From assembly GCA_021784265.1 (NCBI GenBank), contig JAJXTA010000117.1:1-6181 (forward strand): DNA of 6,181 nucleotides. Direction: 5' to 3'. Made by a program: the position numbers and the translations under genes. Position 1 is the stretch's first letter. Each line of letters begins with the position of its first letter. Positions 1 through 5,716 of the stretch are shown piece after piece. The notes beneath the pieces were generated by a model. It saw only the letters and a program-made list of their open reading frames with translations, was not told where the DNA came from and did no database searches. The DNA is from a bacterium. Lineage in GTDB: Bacteria > Verrucomicrobiota > Verrucomicrobiia > Limisphaerales > J093.

Positions 1-838
1 AGCTTCGGGCCCGGTTCACGAGGTAATCGATCAGGACCCGCGTGCCGGCGATGAAGCCCCCGGCGGCGCCGAGGGCCTTGCCCAACGTCCCCATCTGGAC
101 CTCGATCTGGCTGGCGACCCCTTCGGCTTCGGCCACGCCCCGGCGCTGGGCCCCATACAATCCGGTGGCGTGGGCCTCGTCCACCAGCAGCCACGCCCCG
201 TAGCGCGCTTTGAGCGCCACCAGCTCTGGCAGCGGCGCCAAGTCCCCGTCCATCGAAAACACACTCTCGGTGACGATGAGAATCCGCTGGCGGCCCGGCG
301 CGGGCGCGGGCGACGGTCCGCTTCCCGCGGCGCGCTGGTCGGCCCGCCGGAGGACCGTCTCGAGGGCGTCGAGGTCATTGTGGGCAAAAACCCGGAGCGT
401 CGCGCCCGAGAGCCGGGCACCGTCCACGAGACAGGCGTGGGCCAGGCGGTCCACGATCACCAGGTCGCCGCGCCCGACCAGCGCCGGGATCGTCCCCACG
501 GCGGTGGCATACCCCGACGCGAACGTCAGCGCCGCCCCGGTCCCCTTGAAGGCGGCTAAGGCCTCTTCCAACTCATGGTGCGGCCGCAGGGAGCCGCAAA
601 TCAGCCGCGCCGCCCCGGTCCCGGCGCCAAACTGCCGCACCGCCTCCACCGCGGCCTCTTTGAGCGACGGATCATTGGCTAACCCCAAATAATCGTTCGA
701 AGCGAAGTTGAGGTACTGCCGGCCATGCAACGCCAAGACCGGCGCCGGCGCCGACTCGACCGGGCGCAGCTCGCGGTGCAAGCCCGTCGCGCGGATCCTC
801 TCCAGCTCCTCGGCCAATACTTGGTTAAAATCACCCAC
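1..838 (-). CDS. bioF: 8-amino-7-oxononanoate synthase (or close alpha-oxoamine synthase), 3' end off window
   Basis: PLP-dependent alpha-oxoamine synthase, fold type I, cytosolic. BioF condenses pimeloyl-ACP/CoA with L-alanine to give 8-amino-7-oxononanoate, the first ring-forming step of biotin synthesis. About 279 residues are visible of a usual 385-400, so roughly 105-110 C-terminal residues lie beyond the left edge. Motifs seen: QYLNFASNDYLGL at 41-53, the glycine-rich stretch GAGTGAARLICGS at 71-83, DRLAHA with the PLP-stacking His134, TESVFSMDGD at 190-199, DEAHATG at 220-226 (Asp220 pairs with the pyridine nitrogen), and TLGKALGAAGG with the PLP lysine Lys254. A Pro/Ala-rich insert at about 166-183 is not usual. 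The GTG at 838 was chosen because it puts the first conserved block where E. coli BioF has it. An in-frame GTG at 862, preceded by AAGG, is the alternative. 2-amino-3-ketobutyrate CoA ligase (Kbl) cannot be fully excluded. The gene is co-directional with the DUF4276 gene upstream. Confidence 0.88.
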   Translation of the reverse strand, partial: MGDFNQVLAEELERIRATGLHRELRPVESAPAPVLALHGRQYLNFASNDYLGLANDPSLKEAAVEAVRQFGAGTGAARLICGSLRPHHELEEALAAFKGTGAALTFASGYATAVGTIPALVGRGDLVIVDRLAHACLVDGARLSGATLRVFAHNDLDALETVLRRADQRAAGSGPSPAPAPGRQRILIVTESVFSMDGDLAPLPELVALKARYGAWLLVDEAHATGLYGAQRRGVAEAEGVASQIEVQMGTLGKALGAAGGFIAGTRVLIDYLVNRARS

Positions 839-928
839 GCCCGTCAACGTAGCGGGCCACACCCCGCCTTGGCAACCCGCCGGCGGCCCGCGGCGATCGG
901 TGAGGGAGCGGCGCCAGGAGCACCGTGG

Positions 929-1534
929 TTAGGCAGTCGATCGTTCGCGCAAGACCTTGAGCAAGCCCGCGATTTCGCGGTAGCACTTATCAAACGACGC
1001 CGCGGAGCGGGCGTCGTTCATATCGAACAGGGCGGTGAGCGCCGGTTGGTCGGTGGACTCGGCGTAGCCCTGGTCGCGGGGCAGCCGGCTTGCAAGCCAC
1101 TGCTTGGCTCCACGAACCTCCTCCGGCTCGGCCGGTCCCACGAGGTCCCGAGGCAGGCCGTGTTTTCCGCGCAACGACTCCGCGGCTGCCAGGAACCAAG
1201 CCTCGTATTCACGTTTGGCGAGCACCACGGAGAGGGGAAGGTCGGCCCGGGCCGCCCGGGCGCGCTTGCGTAACTGCGGGCCTTGGGTGGCCGGGCAGCC
1301 ATCATCGCAATCCAGTAGCACCAGAATGGCCCCTTGTCCGGCATTCTTGCGGGCGGCCAATTCGACGGCCCGCTCCAGCTCGTTCGGCTTCCCCAGACGA
1401 GAGGCCGGCACGCGCAGTACAGGGCCGGTCGAGACGGCCAGGCCCGGGTCGAGAGTGGCCGCGACGCGCCGGATCAGGACCGGCACCGCTTCGCATTCGC
1501 CGTGGCCCTCCACAATGGCAGCGAAGCGCACCAT
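929..1534 (-). CDS. DUF4276 family protein, TOPRIM-like putative nuclease
   Basis: A 201-residue soluble protein with the layout of the DUF4276 family. Seen: a first strand ending in IVEGHGE (Glu9 to Glu13), an LVLLDCDD strand with Asp75-x-Asp77, and KREYEAWFLAA at 107-117. The C-terminal part carries GYAESTDQPAL and a Ser-Phe motif (180-181), typical of the family. The acidic Glu followed by DxD is the metal-binding signature of TOPRIM domains, as in OLD nucleases, topoisomerases and primases. A Mg2+-dependent nuclease or nicking role is therefore inferred, not shown. The ATG at 1534 follows the ATPase stop TGA (1536-1538) after a single base, so translational coupling is likely. There is no good Shine-Dalgarno of its own. 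A TTG at 1549 would add five residues but is less likely. The partner ATPase immediately upstream suggests the two proteins act together. Confidence 0.82.
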   Translation of the reverse strand: MVRFAAIVEGHGECEAVPVLIRRVAATLDPGLAVSTGPVLRVPASRLGKPNELERAVELAARKNAGQGAILVLLDCDDGCPATQGPQLRKRARAARADLPLSVVLAKREYEAWFLAAAESLRGKHGLPRDLVGPAEPEEVRGAKQWLASRLPRDQGYAESTDQPALTALFDMNDARSAASFDKCYREIAGLLKVLRERSTA

Positions 1535-1535
1535 C

Positions 1536-2753
1536 TCAGCCCGTGCCAAAGAGTTCTAACTGGCTTTCGGGCGTGCCTTTGACCGCGTTCTCATCCGGCG
1601 AGAGCTGGCTCAGACGCAGTAGCTCTCCGGCCGTGAACAGGCGGTCGCGGATCGCGTCCCGTCCGGCGGCGTCCAGGGGGCCAATCATGGTTTCACCGTT
1701 GTTGTTGCTGACCGCCAGGATGTTCCGGTCGGAGATGGACTTGTCATCGAGCAAATCAGGGCTGTGGCTGGTCACCAACACCTGGGTATGGCGGGCCGCG
1801 GCGCTCAGGCCGTCGCGGAGAATCCCGGCGGCACCGGGATGCAAGGCGACCTCCGGCTCCTCGATGCCAACCAAGGGGGCCTTCTTGCGGCGGCCGCCAG
1901 CGGAAGACTGGAACAGAGCGGTGAGCACCCCCAAGGCGCGCAGGGTCCCATCCGACATGTTCTCGGCAAGGAATCGCCACGGCGCCTCGTTCTCGCCCAC
2001 CTTTTGGCGGAACTCGAGGGTTTCCTTGTTGCCGATGTGGCGCGGCGCTACGTCCACCACGCCCGGCACCACTTTGGCGAGTAGCGCCACCACCCTCGCC
2101 TTGGCCGGCGGGCTCTCGGCCGCGATGAGGTTCAACACGCTGGCGAGATTCCTCCCATCCCGGAGCAGCACCTCGCCCGCATCGGCCGGCTGCAGGTCTC
2201 GAATCTCGTCGGGGTTGAGATTGTAGAAGCCCATGCGGGTGAGGCAGTCGTACAACAACCGAAACTCCGGCCGGCTGGAGGCCGCAACCAGAAAGAGCCG
2301 GTCGTCGGCGGCCGGCGGGAGTGGGGCGGGATTGGACCCCGCAACCGCACCCGAATTAACGATATAGAAGGTGTCCTCCTGGAGCGCCTCCCGCGCGTAA
2401 ATGCGGCATTCTTCCCGTTGGACCTCGAAGCCTCCCTTGGGTTTGGCTCCGACTCGAAAGGCGTAATGACCCGCGCTTGAGTCAGGCAAAATGAACTCGA
2501 GCCGGATCCCGAAGTGGGTGGGGTGTCCGGCGGAGCGGCGCCGAACCTCATTGATGCCCCCGCGCTCACGCAACGCGTGGTCGAGGGAGCTGTTGAGGGC
2601 CTCACTCACCAGGCGGAGGGCGTCCAGGAAGTTGCTCTTACCCGACCCATTAGGGCCAACGAGGAACATCAACGGGCACAGTCGCACCGAGCAGGAGGCA
2701 ATGCTCTTGTAATTCTTAAGCACCACGCGCGTTAAGAGAACGGGCTCAGTCAC
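1536..2753 (-). CDS. AAA/ABC-class ATPase (AAA_21, RecF/OLD-like)
   Basis: A 405-residue predicted ATPase of the SMC/RecF/OLD-like ABC class. It starts with LLTRVVLKNYKSIAS, the usual first strand and helix of this family. Seen in order: Walker A GPNGSGKS (33-40), a long insert instead of a coiled coil (about 50-260), the ABC signature-like MSDGT (266-270), Walker B VGIEEPE (295-301) with catalytic Glu298/299, the D-loop-side His-Pro at 305-306, and the switch histidine in TSHSP (328-332, His330). It has no fused TOPRIM domain; that activity appears to be supplied by the next gene. The GTG at 2753 was chosen because AAGAGG lies 4 nt upstream and the family N-terminus starts directly after it. 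A further GTG at 2843 and ATG at 2786 would add 30 or 11 unconserved residues. ATP-driven sensing or loading on nucleic acid is inferred from the family; the actual trigger is unknown. Confidence 0.85.
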   Translation of the reverse strand: MTEPVLLTRVVLKNYKSIASCSVRLCPLMFLVGPNGSGKSNFLDALRLVSEALNSSLDHALRERGGINEVRRRSAGHPTHFGIRLEFILPDSSAGHYAFRVGAKPKGGFEVQREECRIYAREALQEDTFYIVNSGAVAGSNPAPLPPAADDRLFLVAASSRPEFRLLYDCLTRMGFYNLNPDEIRDLQPADAGEVLLRDGRNLASVLNLIAAESPPAKARVVALLAKVVPGVVDVAPRHIGNKETLEFRQKVGENEAPWRFLAENMSDGTLRALGVLTALFQSSAGGRRKKAPLVGIEEPEVALHPGAAGILRDGLSAAARHTQVLVTSHSPDLLDDKSISDRNILAVSNNNGETMIGPLDAAGRDAIRDRLFTAGELLRLSQLSPDENAVKGTPESQLELFGTG

Positions 2754-2757
2754 GTGG

Positions 2758-2763
2758 CCTCTT
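2758..2763 (-). promoter_or_regulatory. Ribosome binding site for the ATPase gene
   Basis: AAGAGG on the minus strand, four bases before the GTG at 2753. It decides this start over the longer in-frame options at 2786 and 2843, which have no comparable purine-rich site. The spacing is on the short side. Confidence 0.45.
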
Positions 2764-2770
2764 ATACCAT
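2761..2770 (-). promoter_or_regulatory. Possible extended -10 element of the ATPase operon
   Basis: Reads ATGGTATAAG on the minus strand, that is TGn followed by TATAAG, close to an extended -10. A matching -35 is poor (TGGATG at about 17 bp). Initiation would fall almost at the GTG start, giving a near-leaderless mRNA, and the element overlaps the putative Shine-Dalgarno. It is therefore a tentative promoter. Confidence 0.2.
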
Positions 2771-3020
2771 CGCCGCACAAGGGCATCCATCTGAAACCCG
2801 GCTCGCCGGCAAGACCGCCCCCGTTGGCGCGGCCGAGGGCCACTCGGTGTGGCTGACCCGATGGCGGCGGTGGGGCGGGATGGGGGAACCCCGGTTACTG
2901 GGCAGCGGCGAGCGAATCTCGAAGTGTATCAATACGTAAAGTGCTGTCCTACAATATGATAACTTCGTTTTTCATAGGCCACGGGTCCGGGTGACGGGCA
3001 GTGGGGCGAGGACGGTCGGT

Positions 3021-3046
3021 GGGTGAGGGAGAGGGCGCGGTGGGGG
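3021..3046 (+). other. Predicted G-quadruplex motif
   Basis: Four G tracts (3021-3023, 3027-3029, 3033-3035, 3042-3046) separated by loops of 3, 3 and 6 bases satisfy the canonical G3+N1-7 rule. It lies on the non-template strand for mraZ, directly upstream of the extended -10-like element. Sequence match only; folding is not shown. Confidence 0.5.
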
Positions 3047-3049
3047 CTA

Positions 3050-3058
3050 TGGTATAAC
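3050..3058 (+). promoter_or_regulatory. Possible extended -10 promoter for the mraZ operon
   Basis: TGGTATAAC matches the extended -10 consensus TGnTATAAT at all defined positions but the last. No clear -35 lies upstream, which extended -10 promoters tolerate. Transcription would start near 3065, giving a leader of 110-160 nt that contains the inverted 9-mers and the TGGGN repeats. Confidence 0.3.
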
Positions 3059-3084
3059 GTCTTGAAAGCAAATTAGTTGCATAG

Positions 3085-3107
3085 TTATTCACCAGCCATG
3101 TGAATAA
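3085..3107. promoter_or_regulatory. Inverted repeat of two DnaA-box-like 9-mers
   Basis: TTATTCACC on the plus strand (3085-3093) faces TTATTCACA on the minus strand (3107-3099). The second matches the DnaA-box consensus TTATNCACA fully and the first at eight of nine positions. The shared 8-bp arms form a perfect inverted repeat with a 7-nt centre. It may be a DnaA-binding site in the dcw control region, or the operator of an unrelated dimeric regulator. A terminator is unlikely because the arms are AT-rich and no T tract follows. Confidence 0.4.
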
Positions 3108-3135
3108 GTTCGGCCCGGCGGCGGCGAGAATTTAT

Positions 3136-3163
3136 TTGACTGTGTGGCGATATGGGCCATTAT
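3136..3163 (+). promoter_or_regulatory. Candidate sigma70-type promoter of mraZ
   Basis: TTGACT (3136-3141; five of six to TTGACA) and CATTAT (3158-3163; four of six to TATAAT) are separated by 16 bp. It would start transcription near 3170, just before mraZ. The TGGGN repeats sit inside it, as expected if MraZ blocks RNA polymerase. It competes with the extended -10 candidate at 3050. Confidence 0.35.
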
Positions 3164-3167
3164 GGGG
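3143..3167 (+). promoter_or_regulatory. MraZ-binding repeats (operator)
   Basis: TGTGG (3143-3147), TGGGC (3153-3157) and TGGGG (3163-3167) follow one another at exactly 10 bp, with 5-nt spacers. E. coli MraZ is known to bind direct TGGGN repeats separated by 5 nt upstream of its own gene. Two repeats here fit perfectly and the first has one mismatch. Position just upstream of mraZ and overlap with a promoter-like sequence support an autoregulatory operator. Confidence 0.6.
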
Positions 3168-3221
3168 CACAGTTAAGTGAATGTGGGGCGCGTCGTCTCG
3201 CCCACGTTCGCCACGCGCAAC

Positions 3222-3692
3222 ATGCCGACCAGCCCAGTCATCAAACCGGCCAGGTACCTGGCTGAGTACGACCACGGCGTGGACGACAAACGGCGCGTGC
3301 AGGTGCCGGCCAAATGGCGTCCGCCCGAAGGCGAACAAGATGGGTTCGAGATCATGTTGTGCCAGTGGCAATTGCCCGGACAGCCGCCGTGCCTGTTGGC
3401 GCTGCCCCCGGCGGCGTGCCAGGAAATGGACGCTCGTATCCGGGCGTTGCCCTTCGGAGATCCGGAGGCGGAGAAGTTGCGGCGGATCCTGTCCGGCATT
3501 TCGGACGTGGTCACGCTGGACGGCGCCGGGCGCATTTGTTTGCCACAGAAGCTGGCGGAAGCGGCGCAGATCAAGACCAAAGCGATTCTGGTCGGCATGT
3601 GGGATCGGTTTCAGCTTTGGAGTCCCGACAATTACGCGAAGGTCAAATCCGCCGACGCCGCGGACGCGGCGAAGGTGATGAAGCTTATCTGA
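3222..3692 (+). CDS. mraZ: Transcriptional regulator MraZ, first gene of the dcw cluster
   Basis: A 156-residue MraZ, a DNA-binding protein of the AbrB/SpoVT-like double-psi-barrel type that forms ring oligomers and represses its own dcw operon in E. coli. Both tandem halves are visible, each with the DxxxR signature: DDKRR (21-25, in YDHGVDDKRRVQVPAKW) and DGAGR (100-104, in TLDGAGRICLPQKL). The end of the second half, GMWDRFQLW, is also typical. The ATG at 3222 gives a length close to the usual 140-155. In-frame GTGs at 3177 and 3183 would add 15 or 13 residues; none of the starts has a strong Shine-Dalgarno, so the start is uncertain. TGGGN repeats lie directly upstream, and the next gene starts 3 nt after the stop. 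Confidence 0.92.
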   Translation: MPTSPVIKPARYLAEYDHGVDDKRRVQVPAKWRPPEGEQDGFEIMLCQWQLPGQPPCLLALPPAACQEMDARIRALPFGDPEAEKLRRILSGISDVVTLDGAGRICLPQKLAEAAQIKTKAILVGMWDRFQLWSPDNYAKVKSADAADAAKVMKLI

Positions 3693-3695
3693 CGA

Positions 3696-4355
3696 ATGAG
3701 TTCGCTGACGCAATTATTGTCCGTGGGCCGGAGTTTAGTGGGGCTCCGGGATGCCCCGGCGCCGTACCGGGTGGTGGACCGGGGTTTGTTGCCGCGGCTG
3801 AGCCTGCTGGTGGGAACGCGCCCGTCCGCCGGCCTGCCCCCTGCGGCCGCGCGGGAGGGCGATTTGTTCTGTCCCGCCGCCGAAGGCCATGTCCGCCAGC
3901 CCGTGGGGCAGCCGGACCGCACCCGCCCCGACCCGGCTTCGTGTCCGTGGGCGGGAGAAGAGCGGGTTGAACCGGAGGCGCTGCCACCCGACCCCCGGCT
4001 GGCGCTCCAGGAAGCCAAACCGGCTCCGGGCAAAGGCTGGTTTCGTCCGTTCCTGCGTCAGGCCGCCAAGCCCAGCGGGCGTCGGCTCGTGCAGGGAGAG
4101 TTGGCGCTGGGGAATGTCCGGGTGGTGCGCAACGATCTGAGCGACGCCGACTTGGAGGTGGTCGAGCCCAAGGCCGGCTTGGGCCGCCCGACGGCGACCG
4201 AGGCCGCCGCGGTGGCGACTCCGACCGGGGCGGCCGGCGGGAGCCGGCTGCGGCGGGCGTTGAGTTGGTTCCACGTCATGACCCCGGAGCGCGCGGCGTT
4301 GGCGCCTCCTGCCGCGACTGGTCCGGGGGTAGGCCGTCTCCGGGTCTTGGGCTGA
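3696..4355 (+). CDS. Hypothetical protein between mraZ and rsmH in the dcw cluster
   Basis: A 219-residue protein of unrecognised function. It starts 3 nt after mraZ stops and ends 9 nt before rsmH, so it is probably co-translated with both. Codon third positions are mostly G or C, as in its neighbours, which supports real coding. Layout: an N-terminal segment with SLTQLLSVGRSLVGLRD (3-19) and a YRVVDRGLLPRL stretch, then a long proline- and charge-rich, probably disordered part (about 40-118). A more ordered block follows, GELALGNVRVVRNDLSDADL (134-153), then an alanine-rich linker and a short basic amphipathic segment, SRLRRALSWF (183-192). No signal peptide or membrane segment is seen. Most bacteria have rsmH directly after mraZ, so this is a lineage-specific insertion. 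A cell-division or envelope role is only guilt by association. Confidence 0.72.
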   Translation: MSSLTQLLSVGRSLVGLRDAPAPYRVVDRGLLPRLSLLVGTRPSAGLPPAAAREGDLFCPAAEGHVRQPVGQPDRTRPDPASCPWAGEERVEPEALPPDPRLALQEAKPAPGKGWFRPFLRQAAKPSGRRLVQGELALGNVRVVRNDLSDADLEVVEPKAGLGRPTATEAAAVATPTGAAGGSRLRRALSWFHVMTPERAALAPPAATGPGVGRLRVLG

Positions 4356-4357
4356 GG
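4354..4357 (+). promoter_or_regulatory. Ribosome binding site for rsmH
   Basis: GAGG overlapping the stop of the upstream gene, seven bases before the GTG at 4365. It supports that start and coupling to the upstream frame. An ATG at 4363 overlaps it in another frame but opens only a shadow reading frame. Confidence 0.5.
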
Positions 4358-4364
4358 CAACGAT

Positions 4365-5327
4365 GTGGACTCGAGCGGACATGAACCCGTCCTGCTGGCC
4401 GAAGTGGTCGAGGCACTCCAACCGCGGCCGGGGGGCCGCTATTGTGACGGGACAGTCGGGGCCGGGGGGCATGCCGCCGCCCTGTTGCGCGCCAGTGCTC
4501 CAGACGGCTGGCTCGGCGGGTGTGACCGGGACGGGACGGCGGTGGGCTGGGCGCGGGAACGGTTGGCGGAGTTTGCCGGGCGCTTCGAGTTGCGGCAGGG
4601 GAGCTTCGCCGAGCTGGGGGACTGGGTGGCGGCGGGCAGTTGTGATGGCGTCCTCGCGGACCTGGGGGTCAACTCCCGGCAATTGGACGACGGGGCGCGG
4701 GGCTTCAGCTTTCGGCTCGAGGGCCCGTTGGACATGCGGTTTGACCCCCGGCAGGAACCGACGGCGGCGTGGTGGGTCAATGAAGCCGCGGTGGACGATT
4801 TAGCCCGGTTGTTCCGCGAGCTGGGCGATGAACCGGCGGCGTGGGCGATCGCGCGGGCCATCGGGCGGGAGCGGCAGCGCGGGCCGTTGACCACGACCCT
4901 GCAATTGGCGGACTTGGTGGCGCGGGTCGTGCCCCGCCGCGGGCGGCCCCTCCATCCGGCGACGCGGGTGTTCCAGGCGTTGCGGATCGCCGTGAACGAC
5001 GAACTCGGCGAGCTGGAACGAGGGTTGGACGCGCTGTGGAAGCTGCTGCGCGTTGGGGGCAGATTGGCCGTGATCGCCTTTCATTCGGGTGAGGATCGGC
5101 GGGTTAAAGCCTTCGGGCGGGCGCGGGCGCGGGATTACGTGATTCCTGGCGAACGGGACGTGCCGGAGCTGCGCCAGCCCTGCGCGCCCCAGGCGCGCTG
5201 GGTCACGCGCAAGGCGCTCCAGCCCGGCGCGGTGGAAACGGCGCGGAACCCGCGGGCGCGCAGCGCCCGGCTGCGGGTGCTGGAGAAGATCGGTCCGGCG
5301 AGCAACGACGGTGCGACGGCTCCGTGA
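4365..5327 (+). CDS. rsmH: 16S rRNA (cytosine(1402)-N4)-methyltransferase RsmH (MraW)
   Basis: A 320-residue SAM-dependent methyltransferase that N4-methylates C1402 of 16S rRNA in the decoding centre of the small subunit. Seen in order: HEPVLLAEVVEAL (6-18), SAM-binding motif I DGTVGAGGHA (28-37), the acidic DRD (54-56) at the end of strand 2, DLGVNSRQLDDGARGFSF (99-116), PLDMRFD (121-127), the RNA-binding insert domain with RELGDEPAAWAIARAI (151-166), HPATRVFQALRIAVNDEL (197-214), FHSGEDRRVKAF (239-250) and NPRARSARLRVLE (295-307). The usual FHSLEDR has Gly in place of Leu. Length is normal (about 300-320). The GTG start is supported by GAGG 7 nt upstream and by the family N-terminus. The stop overlaps the GTG of ftsL by 4 nt, the classic coupling arrangement of this operon. 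Confidence 0.96.
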   Translation: MDSSGHEPVLLAEVVEALQPRPGGRYCDGTVGAGGHAAALLRASAPDGWLGGCDRDGTAVGWARERLAEFAGRFELRQGSFAELGDWVAAGSCDGVLADLGVNSRQLDDGARGFSFRLEGPLDMRFDPRQEPTAAWWVNEAAVDDLARLFRELGDEPAAWAIARAIGRERQRGPLTTTLQLADLVARVVPRRGRPLHPATRVFQALRIAVNDELGELERGLDALWKLLRVGGRLAVIAFHSGEDRRVKAFGRARARDYVIPGERDVPELRQPCAPQARWVTRKALQPGAVETARNPRARSARLRVLEKIGPASNDGATAP

Positions 5328-5716
5328 GCAGACATTACATGAAACGGCAACGAAACAGCCCACCGGCGGGCCTGCGACTGGGCACCCTGGTGCTGGCGAT
5401 GGGCCTCTGCGTGTTCTTCAGTGGGGCCGGGGTCGGCTATGTCTGGCACCGCAATCGCAACGACCGGATTACCGCCCATATCCGGGAGGAGCGGGTGCGG
5501 CTGCAAGAGCTGCGCAGCCAGAACGAGTACGCGGATCGCCAGCTCGAGTCGCTCCGGTCCTTCCGGGTCTTGGAGCAGGCGGTCGAGCGGTGGAACCTGG
5601 GGTTGGTGATGCCCCAGCCGGACCAGATCCTGCGCATCACCGAGACCGCCCACGGGGCTGTGCCCGGCCCGGCCCCGGCCAGCTCCCGGCTCGGGGCCGC
5701 GGTGGCCCAACGCTGA
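5324..5716 (+). CDS. ftsL: FtsL-like bitopic cell division protein
   Basis: A 130-residue protein with the layout of FtsL, a divisome scaffold that with FtsB and FtsQ recruits and activates FtsW/FtsI. Seen: a basic cytoplasmic N-terminus (residues 1-19), one transmembrane helix (about 18-40, GTLVLAMGLCVFFSGAGVGY), a periplasmic coiled coil rich in Glu, Arg, Leu and Gln (about 45-90), and WNLGLVMPQPDQILRI (90-105), similar to the conserved Gly-Leu-x-x-Pro end of FtsL. A flexible Ala/Pro tail follows. FtsL sequences diverge strongly, so the call rests on layout and on its place between rsmH and the ftsI-type gene. The GTG at 5324 is favoured because of the 4-nt overlap with rsmH; an ATG at 5339 is the alternative. 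Confidence 0.8.
   Translation: MSRHYMKRQRNSPPAGLRLGTLVLAMGLCVFFSGAGVGYVWHRNRNDRITAHIREERVRLQELRSQNEYADRQLESLRSFRVLEQAVERWNLGLVMPQPDQILRITETAHGAVPGPAPASSRLGAAVAQR

Larger units (their letters stand above)
2754..3221. other. Divergent intergenic regulatory region
   Basis: About 470 bp between the ATPase operon (minus) and mraZ (plus), with no convincing gene. The part from 2754 to about 2910 is GC-rich, with short G tracts and a small GGGG/CCCC inverted repeat near 2882-2892. From 2925 to 2975 it is unusually AT-rich for this window and could hold the minus-strand promoter; TATGAT and TACAAT hexamers occur on the plus strand there but lack good -35 partners. From 3001 to 3050 it is G-rich with a quadruplex motif. 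From 3050 to 3176 it holds the mraZ control elements listed separately. No tRNA, CRISPR or riboswitch was recognised. Confidence 0.7.

Noticed and set aside
1090..2226. 378-codon open frame on the plus strand opposite the ATPase and DUF4276 genes
   Set aside because: It is antisense to two genes with clear family motifs, has Arg/Pro/Ser-rich composition without any recognisable domain, and is expected by chance in GC-rich DNA.
2754..2843. N-terminal extension of the ATPase to the GTG at 2843
   Set aside because: The added 30 residues do not resemble the family, which starts around LLTRVVLKNYKSI, and the GTG at 2753 has a Shine-Dalgarno-like AAGAGG.
3085..3107. 8-bp inverted repeat read as a rho-independent terminator
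   Set aside because: The arms are AT-rich, no T run follows on either strand, and no gene ends nearby. A protein-binding site fits better.
3735..4682. 315-codon open frame on the minus strand opposite the hypothetical gene and rsmH
   Set aside because: It spans the end of one gene and the conserved start of rsmH in antisense, with Arg/Pro/Gln-rich low-complexity sequence and no motif.
4363..4803. Plus-strand frame starting at the ATG just before rsmH
   Set aside because: It overlaps rsmH in another frame. The RsmH motifs are all in the frame of the GTG at 4365, so this ATG only starts a shadow frame.
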